This document shows positions 7,734 to 12,850 of a stretch of DNA of 12,850 bases, in pieces. The DNA is from Candidatus Termititenax sp. (GTDB lineage: Bacteria > Margulisbacteria > Riflemargulisbacteria > GWF2-35-9 > DYQY01). A program made the translations under genes and the position numbers. The notes under the pieces were generated by a model. The model had not been told where the DNA came from, searched no databases, and saw only the letters and a program-made list of their open reading frames with translations. The DNA is taken from NCBI GenBank assembly GCA_020719045.1, contig DYQY01000002.1:135014-147863 (forward strand), written 5' to 3'. Position 1 is the first letter of the stretch. Each line of letters begins with the position of its first letter.

Positions 7734-7885
7734 ATTGGACAAATTGTCAATCGCAGTTACAATTAGGCTACTCTGGTCGCTAGACTAGATGCTTAGAGGC
7801 TTGGAAATCAATCCCTCTGTCACTATGTGACTTCCCCCTTTATCAAGGGGGACTATTAAAAACATCCCTCCAGACCTCTATACAT
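7734..7885. other. non-coding intergenic stretch with palindromes
   Basis: Together with the tandem repeat and promoter to its left, this forms a 199-bp gap between queC and the DUF4143 gene. GTCAC TAT GTGAC (7819-7831) and TCCCCCTT TATC AAGGGGGA (7833-7852) form two adjacent hairpins. Neither is followed by a T-run on either strand, so they are not typical terminators. The block resembles a dispersed palindromic intergenic element. The end towards 7890 holds TATACATC direct repeats. No ORF with coding character was found. Confidence 0.55.
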
Positions 7886-7890
7886 CTATA
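7877..7890. repeat. 14-bp direct repeat, left copy flanking the DUF4143 gene
   Basis: TCTATACATCTATA occurs here, overlapping the last codons of the DUF4143 gene, and again at 9171-9184 just upstream of it. The two copies bracket the gene. They could be a target duplication, or two pieces of a common low-complexity intergenic sequence. Confidence 0.6.
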
Positions 7891-9058
7891 CATCCATCCC
7901 GCTACTAACGTCTTTCCAAGAAACAACTGAACCAAATTTATAATCAAAAGATTTATCTCCAGTAAATATAAGAGACAAGTTCTTATCTGATGAATTAACC
8001 AACTTTTTCCAATAAATCAATCCTTTGAATAAATCATCCCTAACAGTACCTGTTGATTTAACTTCAATAGCTTTAAAGTCCGCACCATTAATCTCATAAA
8101 TAAAATCAACCTCATTACCATTGCTATCTCTAAAAAAATATATTTCTTTCTTCTCACCTCGATTGTAAAAAGTTTTAATTATTTCAATCAAAATAAAGTT
8201 CTCGACCAACGCTCCTTTTAAGTAATGTGAAGATAGTTGTTCTTTGTTATTAATACTAAGTAAATTACATGCTAAACCAGTATCATAAAAATATAATTTC
8301 TTTTGCTTAATTATTCTTTTATTAAAATTTTTATAATAAGGACTAACTAGCTTAATAATATAGCTTGATTCAAGAATGGATAACCAACTATTAACTGTAT
8401 TATGGGAAATTCCACATTCATTAGCCAAAGAATTCATATTAAGTAATTGACCAATTCTTCCCGCACAAAGAAATAAAAACTTCTGAAACAAACTTAAGTC
8501 ATTAATATTCTTAATGCTACGAATATCACGTTCGATATATGTTTCTATATAATCAGGATACCACTCCCATGGACTAAGCTTCCTATCATAAATAACAGGA
8601 TACATACCATTAAATACTAATTCTTCTATAGAAATATCCTTACTTAAGGAATCTCTTAACTCATTATAACTAAACGGTAATAATTTTATGACTTTAACTC
8701 TTCCTGATAATGACTGAGAAATATGTTCGGAAAGTAAAAAATTTTGTGAACCAGATAAAACAACTTTACCTAAACTTTGACTAGCATCTATATAACCCTG
8801 CAAATAAGAGAAAAACTCTGGAACCCTCTGTACTTCATCAAGAATAATACCTTTCTCAGTAAATTGTTTTATAAAATTATTTGGATCATTCTTGGCAAAA
8901 TTTCGATTATCAAGATTTTCTAAAGAAATATAATCATAACTAGAAAAAACTTTTCTAATAAGAGTAGTTTTACCAGATTGACGCGGTCCGGTAACTGAAA
9001 TAACAGGAAACTTCTTAGAAATATTCAGTAAATATTTTTCTAAATCTCTATTTAACAT
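7886..9058 (-). CDS. AAA ATPase with DUF4143 domain
   Basis: The ATG at 9058 gives 390 residues beginning MLNRDLEKYL, the usual start of this family. An in-frame upstream start at 9163 would run through promoter and repeat sequence and is rejected. Walker A is GPRQSGKTT (24-32), Walker B is IILDE (71-75), and a sensor-like strand VVLSGSQNFLL lies at 99-109. A winged-helix-like segment (about 190-240) is followed by the DUF4143 nuclease-fold region, with GALVENF (282-288), NEVDF (315-319) and IEVKS (331-335), which form a PD-(D/E)XK-type pattern. Such proteins are common accessory ATPases of unknown function. A strong promoter (TTGACA, 16 bp, TATAAT) ends 7 nt before the ATG, so the mRNA should be leaderless. 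A 14-bp direct repeat flanks the gene, which may hint at mobility. Confidence 0.92.
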   Translation of the reverse strand: MLNRDLEKYLLNISKKFPVISVTGPRQSGKTTLIRKVFSSYDYISLENLDNRNFAKNDPNNFIKQFTEKGIILDEVQRVPEFFSYLQGYIDASQSLGKVVLSGSQNFLLSEHISQSLSGRVKVIKLLPFSYNELRDSLSKDISIEELVFNGMYPVIYDRKLSPWEWYPDYIETYIERDIRSIKNINDLSLFQKFLFLCAGRIGQLLNMNSLANECGISHNTVNSWLSILESSYIIKLVSPYYKNFNKRIIKQKKLYFYDTGLACNLLSINNKEQLSSHYLKGALVENFILIEIIKTFYNRGEKKEIYFFRDSNGNEVDFIYEINGADFKAIEVKSTGTVRDDLFKGLIYWKKLVNSSDKNLSLIFTGDKSFDYKFGSVVSWKDVSSGMDV

Positions 9059-9065
9059 ATTAGCA

Positions 9066-9093
9066 ATTATAATAATTTTATGCAATTTGTCAA
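9066..9093 (-). promoter_or_regulatory. consensus promoter of the DUF4143 ATPase gene, leaderless
   Basis: On the minus strand a perfect TTGACA (9088-9093) and a perfect TATAAT (9066-9071) are 16 bp apart. The ATG (9056-9058) begins 8 nt after the -10 box ends, leaving 7 nt between them. This puts the transcription start at or beside the A of the start codon. It is the best promoter match in the window and the strongest support for the leaderless pattern. Confidence 0.75.
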
Positions 9094-9170
9094 TATAAAC
9101 CACAAACTGCATAGGCTCTGGTCGATAATCTAAAGTCAACGGTCTGAGGAAGCCCCTAATCATCCATACT

Positions 9171-9184
9171 TCTATACATCTATA
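9171..9184. repeat. 14-bp direct repeat, right copy flanking the DUF4143 gene
   Basis: TCTATACATCTATA is identical to 7877-7890. It lies 4 bp from the stop codon of the unknown 486-residue protein gene. Confidence 0.6.
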
Positions 9185-9187
9185 TTG

Positions 9188-10648
9188 CTATTCTCCGTAA
9201 AGCTCACCTGTTTGGTATAGCTCAACAAAAGTCGCTAATATTTTATCCCTAGCCTCTCTTGCTTCAGTAAGATTCTTTGCATTCCACAAATCAAAAAATA
9301 AGGATCTATATTTCTCTTTAGCTGAAACACTGACAATTCTATTTCCAAAAAACTTTCTATCTCTAATAAAAAGGTCTGATAAATCATATTTTTCACAAAG
9401 CATCATTCTTAATACTTTGGTGGACTTTAACTTAATAAATTCAATTGCTTCATGGTAGGACATTTGACCAAGATCTGTTCTTTCAAGCATTCTATTAACC
9501 ATGTTTCTGCTTATAAAATAAGCTAAACCACCATTTTCTAAAGCATCAACCTCTGGATAAAAGCTTTGAATACCAAAAAATGTTTTACAGTCCTCAGGAC
9601 CTTCGAAAACCACATCCTTAAATCTTTCCAATAATTCTTGTTCAAGACCAATTTCCTCTAAACGCTTAGCCACATCTTCTTTGGGAATTTTCTTAGTCCA
9701 AAAATCTCTTATAAGTAAAGAGATCTCTACTTTGTTTGATTCACTTAACCGTGAATGTATTGAAATATAAGAATATACATTTCTAAAAACCAATAACCGA
9801 TGAACATAATTTTTATATGCTGAATTTACCATTAACTTTTTTTTATTACCATTAAAGTCTTGATATGTATAATCTCTATCTATAAAAGAAATCCCGTAAA
9901 TAGAAAAGACCTCAGCATCTCTTGGCACATCAGTTTTTATAATACTTCTATCAACTGTAGAAAAAAAATAACCTGTTCTTCTAGCATATTCAGTTTGTAC
10001 TTCGATTACTCTAGTAGGGTGGCTATGATTCCAAGGAAACACCGCTATTTCACCAAATGCTTGTTTTGTTGGTTCCATTAAGGCTAGGGCTTTAAAAACA
10101 TCAGTTTCAATATTTATTTTAGAAGCCTGTTCATTATTCCAATACAAATAATTCTCAACATTATTGCCTATTTTAGATAATAAAAAATCAAACAAACCTG
10201 GTATAGCATTATTTGCCTTAATTATATCTGACTGGCTTAAATCGCTTCTTAATGCAAAAGACACATAGATACTTCCATCAACAGTAGTTATATTTTGGCT
10301 TACACAAAAGTCTTTCATCCAAGAATCAACATCGAATACGACCTCCTTAGAAAAGTCATTTATCAATTGCCTAAACTCTACCTCACTTAATCCTCTTTTT
10401 ATACTAAGCAAAGAAATCTCTTGTTTATTATCAAAAAAATCTACATATTCTAAATAATCTCGAAACTTTAAATTATCACATCTTCTTAAACTATAGAGCA
10501 TTTTTTGCAAATCATTGAGAATTTTTTGATAACCTGAAAAACCATTCCTTATCCCATTAAGGTAATAACTAATGATTGGCTCAATCTCTTTAGTCAATAA
10601 AGGACCAATTTCAAAAATAGATGGGAGAGCTACTGTCTTAGTCTTCAT
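9188..10648 (-). CDS. uncharacterised 486-residue protein, second gene of unknown pair
   Basis: I do not recognise a family. The protein appears soluble and mixed alpha/beta, with no signal peptide or membrane segment. The N-terminal part (1-115) is mainly helical. A more strand-rich middle (115-260) includes FPWNHSHP (204-211) and then YFFSTVDRS (227-235). The rest is helical, ending in a charged segment (455-486). The HSHP plus SxxD arrangement recalls the JAMM metal site, but the spacing is wrong (see rejected items). The ATG is 3 nt after the stop of the upstream gene and has no clear Shine-Dalgarno, so translation probably depends on reinitiation after that gene. This suggests the two proteins act together. 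No terminator is seen before the next promoter. Codon and base usage look like the neighbours'. Confidence 0.85.
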   Translation of the reverse strand: MKTKTVALPSIFEIGPLLTKEIEPIISYYLNGIRNGFSGYQKILNDLQKMLYSLRRCDNLKFRDYLEYVDFFDNKQEISLLSIKRGLSEVEFRQLINDFSKEVVFDVDSWMKDFCVSQNITTVDGSIYVSFALRSDLSQSDIIKANNAIPGLFDFLLSKIGNNVENYLYWNNEQASKINIETDVFKALALMEPTKQAFGEIAVFPWNHSHPTRVIEVQTEYARRTGYFFSTVDRSIIKTDVPRDAEVFSIYGISFIDRDYTYQDFNGNKKKLMVNSAYKNYVHRLLVFRNVYSYISIHSRLSESNKVEISLLIRDFWTKKIPKEDVAKRLEEIGLEQELLERFKDVVFEGPEDCKTFFGIQSFYPEVDALENGGLAYFISRNMVNRMLERTDLGQMSYHEAIEFIKLKSTKVLRMMLCEKYDLSDLFIRDRKFFGNRIVSVSAKEKYRSLFFDLWNAKNLTEAREARDKILATFVELYQTGELYGE

Positions 10649-10651
10649 AGT

Positions 10652-12322
10652 TTAATCTAAGGAAACACAAAACCCACAATCCGTCATTCCATCTAAAACA
10701 AATGTTCTAATATCTTCACCATATTTCTGACTAGCTTCTTTACCACCAAACCTAAGAATACAATCCCTATATAAAAGTTTGGATCTTGCTGTAACAATCA
10801 TTCCTATATTCTTAATAATCTCTGGACTTAAAGAGTTAACCTGTGCAAAAAAATTTAACCAAAAATTATTTAATTGTTGTTTGTCAGTGTTTTCCTTTCC
10901 ATAACACAAAAGATAATTTATCATTTTTATTTTTTCACTGAATTCAGAATAACTCAAAAGAGAACCTTTTGTGTCTTTATACGTAGCCTGTTTCACTAAA
11001 ACAAGAATCTCTGAAATTGTATTCCTAAACCAATCAAGAAAAAAATCAAATACTTGTTTCAATTGACCATGCAACTCCACAAAATCAAAATTATTTTCAT
11101 CATCAAAACAACTAATAAAAGCAGAAAACATTATATAGGTATATGGATACATAAACTCAGTATCAGTATCTAAAAACCATCCGTCACTCATATATATGTA
11201 TAATAATTTTTTAGCAGCCTCAATATCATTTCTCTTAATAGCCACATCTACAATGTTCTGTAATGGTCCCTTTAAATGCATAGTAGTTGGCATCCATTCA
11301 GTAAGAACTTCATTCATTACTGTTAAAACATTTTCTTCTATTGAAGATATTGCATTCACTATTGCTATTTCTTCCTCGTTTAAATTAAAATCTTCCAACA
11401 AATCATGAGAAATTTCATGATAAGAAAAATTTTCTACCATTCTAGAAATAAAATCTTCCTTCACGCTGACTAAATCACTTTCTTTTTCCACAGAAAAACA
11501 ATCAAAAACCTTTTTCTTAATTGCATCAGAGACTTTATTCTCTAAGTCGTTTCCCATAAAACCATACATGAACGAATCAATTTTAACAGCTGGTACCCAT
11601 TTTTTATAAAAAATATACTCACAAACTTCTCTTCTGATTGCTATTTGGTTTTGATCTATAACAGCTACAATATAACTAACAGCATTTGGAGTTCGCATTT
11701 CTTCCTTATAAAACTGGTGTATATCGTAAGTATGATATTTATTAGAACTAGCTACACCATAAATCATAGTAACAAACTCTCCGGATGACCCCATCATAAC
11801 TCTACGATTACTACCTAATATTTGTAATAATTTATTAAGTTGCTCAGTTTCAGTAAAAGAAAATTGCATATCAAAAACTCTTATAACCGGATTTTTTATT
11901 ATTTCTAGTAATTCTGAGTCACTTTTATTTATTAAATCATGAAAGTTTGCCGTTTCAGCAATGCGAGCTTCTCCTAATTCAAACTCACTATAAGATAAAT
12001 CTTCGTTAGCTTGTTTTTCCAATAGAACAGAAAAAAAAGAATTCTTCACTCTATCCTGACCAGCATCTGACCAATTATTTGATTTCTTCATATATAAATA
12101 CTGGACTATTGCGTAATACTGCACATATCCATAAATTGAATGTTCAGCAAGCATACCCAAATCATCTATAATTTTGGGAATATTTTTTAATTCGCTTTTC
12201 TTTTCTAAATACTCCGACAAAAGAATCAATTTTTCAGATTCTACTAATTTTTGTAATATTTTTGAAAACTTCTGAGAATATTTCTTTTCAACTTCTATAA
12301 TACTTGTTTCATTTTTCCCCAT
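10652..12322 (-). CDS. uncharacterised 556-residue protein with HEXXH motif
   Basis: I do not recognise a family. The ATG at 12322 is chosen because GAGGGGG (12330-12336) lies 7 nt before it; the longer in-frame start at 12355 lies inside a terminator-like hairpin. The protein is largely helical, without a signal peptide or obvious membrane segment. Residues 301-306 read YHEISH, an HEXXH motif as in gluzincin metallopeptidases. Glu329 and Glu330, 23-24 residues past the second His, could be the third zinc ligand. A further striking stretch is WMPTTMHLKGPLQ (343-355). The C-terminus carries CGFC (549-552), four residues from the end. A single HEXXH can occur by chance, so a peptidase role is only a possibility. 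It is followed 3 nt later by the 486-residue protein gene, probably in one transcript. Its RBS matches the H3 hairpin loop over 8 nt. Confidence 0.85.
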   Translation of the reverse strand: MGKNETSIIEVEKKYSQKFSKILQKLVESEKLILLSEYLEKKSELKNIPKIIDDLGMLAEHSIYGYVQYYAIVQYLYMKKSNNWSDAGQDRVKNSFFSVLLEKQANEDLSYSEFELGEARIAETANFHDLINKSDSELLEIIKNPVIRVFDMQFSFTETEQLNKLLQILGSNRRVMMGSSGEFVTMIYGVASSNKYHTYDIHQFYKEEMRTPNAVSYIVAVIDQNQIAIRREVCEYIFYKKWVPAVKIDSFMYGFMGNDLENKVSDAIKKKVFDCFSVEKESDLVSVKEDFISRMVENFSYHEISHDLLEDFNLNEEEIAIVNAISSIEENVLTVMNEVLTEWMPTTMHLKGPLQNIVDVAIKRNDIEAAKKLLYIYMSDGWFLDTDTEFMYPYTYIMFSAFISCFDDENNFDFVELHGQLKQVFDFFLDWFRNTISEILVLVKQATYKDTKGSLLSYSEFSEKIKMINYLLCYGKENTDKQQLNNFWLNFFAQVNSLSPEIIKNIGMIVTARSKLLYRDCILRFGGKEASQKYGEDIRTFVLDGMTDCGFCVSLD

Positions 12323-12340
12323 AATAATTCCCCCTCTTAA

Positions 12341-12375
12341 ATAAACAGGAAGCATCTACGATGCTTCCTGTTTAT
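12341..12375 (-). terminator. 15-17 bp hairpin between the repeat protein gene and the 556-residue gene
   Basis: ATAAACAGGAAGCAT (12341-12355) pairs perfectly with 12361-12375, the stem can be extended at both ends, and the loop is CTACG. On the minus strand it is followed by TTTAAG, a weak U-tract. It follows the stop at 12392 by 17 nt, so it probably terminates the repeat-protein mRNA at least partly. It also ends 5 nt before the G-rich RBS of the next gene, so it could equally act as a 5' stem-loop protecting that mRNA. Confidence 0.65.
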
Positions 12376-12402
12376 TATAAACTCTAAATAATTATAATCC
12401 AA
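12374..12402 (-). promoter_or_regulatory. possible promoter for the unknown two-gene operon
   Basis: TATAAT (12374-12379) on the minus strand has TTGGAT (12397-12402) 17 bp upstream, which matches the -35 consensus at only three positions. Transcription would start inside the hairpin's first arm, so this promoter would disrupt or shorten the stem. It overlaps the stop region of the upstream gene. Confidence 0.35.
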
Positions 12403-12850
12403 CTTTTTCTAATGCAGCTGTAAGATCTGAAGAACTCATGTTTAAAATTTCAGCAAATGATTTAACTTCTTCTGTTGTCATTTTTACCTGCGTAACATAT
12501 ACTCCGTTTACCTTAACAACTTCTGATTTAACTTTAGCTAATACTGTTTTAAGTCCCTCGACGGTTCTGTTCTTAGGATCTAACTCTGAAAATTCTTTAA
12601 GAATAGCGGCAACCATTATCTCCAATGTTTCTGCTTTTGAGTCTATAGCTGCAAGCTCCGCTGGATTTACAGCGTCTGAATCTAGCTTAGAATTACGTGC
12701 TGAGCCTATAGCTGCAAGCTCCGCTGGATTTACAACGTCTAAATCTAGATTAGCATCACTTGCTGAGTCTGGCTCCGCTGGATTTACAGCGTCTGAATCT
12801 AGATTAGCATCACGTGCTGATGGACCTTTTGGGTCTGTAGCTGCAAGCTT
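12392..12850 (-). CDS. 3' part of a gene with 21-residue tandem repeats, start beyond window
   Basis: The frame is open from the stop at 12392-12394 to the right edge (152 sense codons visible) with no credible start. A TTG at 12625 in mid-frame has no RBS and lies after in-frame repeats, so it is not the beginning. The visible N-terminal half has three copies of a 21-residue unit of the type SARDANLDSDAVNPAELAAI plus one residue, rich in Asp, Asn, Ala, Ser and Pro and probably disordered. The first copy lacks three residues. The last 78 residues form a separate, probably helical domain (KEFSELDPKNRTVEGLKTVL, then a short hairpin VNGVYVTQVKM, then two helices) that I cannot assign. The function is unknown; the repeats look like a spacer or interaction region. 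Confidence 0.8.
   Translation of the reverse strand, partial: KLAATDPKGPSARDANLDSDAVNPAEPDSASDANLDLDVVNPAELAAIGSARNSKLDSDAVNPAELAAIDSKAETLEIMVAAILKEFSELDPKNRTVEGLKTVLAKVKSEVVKVNGVYVTQVKMTTEEVKSFAEILNMSSSDLTAALEKVGL
12641..12820 (-). repeat. three in-frame 63-bp tandem repeats
   Basis: Copies lie at 12641-12703 (63 bp), 12704-12766 (63 bp) and 12767-12820 (54 bp, missing 9 bp in frame). The core encoding VNPAE is nearly identical in DNA in all three, and most differences change the amino acid. This points to recent duplication or gene conversion. An incomplete further unit, ending in a KLAATD-encoding stretch, lies at the window edge. Confidence 0.85.

Noticed and set aside
7595-7783. Short plus-strand open frame overlapping queC
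   Set aside because: It translates the 14-bp tandem repeat and the antisense of queC; it has no RBS or coding character.
7819-7852. Adjacent hairpins as intrinsic terminators of the DUF4143 gene
   Set aside because: There is no U-tract after either stem on the minus strand, and the first stem has only 5 bp.
9059-9163. N-terminal extension of the DUF4143 ATPase
   Set aside because: The extra 35 codons run through the consensus promoter and repeat-like sequence, and the family normally starts at the chosen Met.
10016-10027. JAMM/MPN metalloprotease motif in the 486-residue protein (HSHP followed by STVD)
   Set aside because: JAMM needs HxH followed by about seven residues before SxxD; here the gap is about 19, and no clear upstream Glu strand is seen.
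12641-12820. CRISPR array
   Set aside because: The 63-bp units are directly contiguous with no spacers, and they keep an open reading frame.

Overview
This is an AT-rich bacterial chromosome segment (roughly one third G+C by eye). Every protein gene is on the minus strand. Bacterial-type AspRS, QueC and GT5 glycogen synthase, plus a GH57/DUF1957 branching enzyme next to a DUF4912 protein, suggest an uncultured low-GC lineage of the Margulisbacteria/Omnitrophica/Elusimicrobia kind. That placement is a guess from gene content, not something the sequence proves.

Layout from left to right. Positions 1-310 hold no gene. They contain four strong hairpins whose loops all carry runs of 5-6 C, then a bidirectional intrinsic terminator. 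The hairpins look like two related units in tandem and are my best candidate for something undescribed: small RNAs on the plus strand with C-rich, anti-Shine-Dalgarno loops. Positions 331-5023 hold a four-gene glycogen operon, read right to left: promoter (4995-5023), a stand-alone glycogen-binding CBM48 protein, a DUF4912 protein with an N-terminal Rho_N/SAP-like segment, a GH57 branching enzyme, GlgA, terminator. Positions 5200-7686 hold aspS and queC, each apparently with its own promoter. Positions 7687-7885 are non-coding and full of short repeats and palindromes. Positions 7886-9058 encode an AAA ATPase with a DUF4143 domain, flanked by a 14-bp direct repeat. Positions 9188-12322 hold two tightly coupled genes for large proteins I do not recognise; the first contains an HEXXH motif. 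Positions 12392-12850 hold the 3' part of a gene with 63-bp in-frame tandem repeats; its start lies beyond the right edge.

Two translation-start styles coexist. The glycogen genes and the first unknown gene (start 12322) have G-rich Shine-Dalgarno sequences. aspS, queC and the DUF4143 gene instead have TATAAT exactly 7 nt before their ATG, which predicts leaderless mRNAs. The C-rich hairpin loops at the left edge are perfectly complementary over 9 and 8 nt to the ribosome binding sites of glgA and the 12322 gene. A working hypothesis is that such RNAs could repress SD-led genes while leaderless genes escape. This is inference and needs expression and conservation data.
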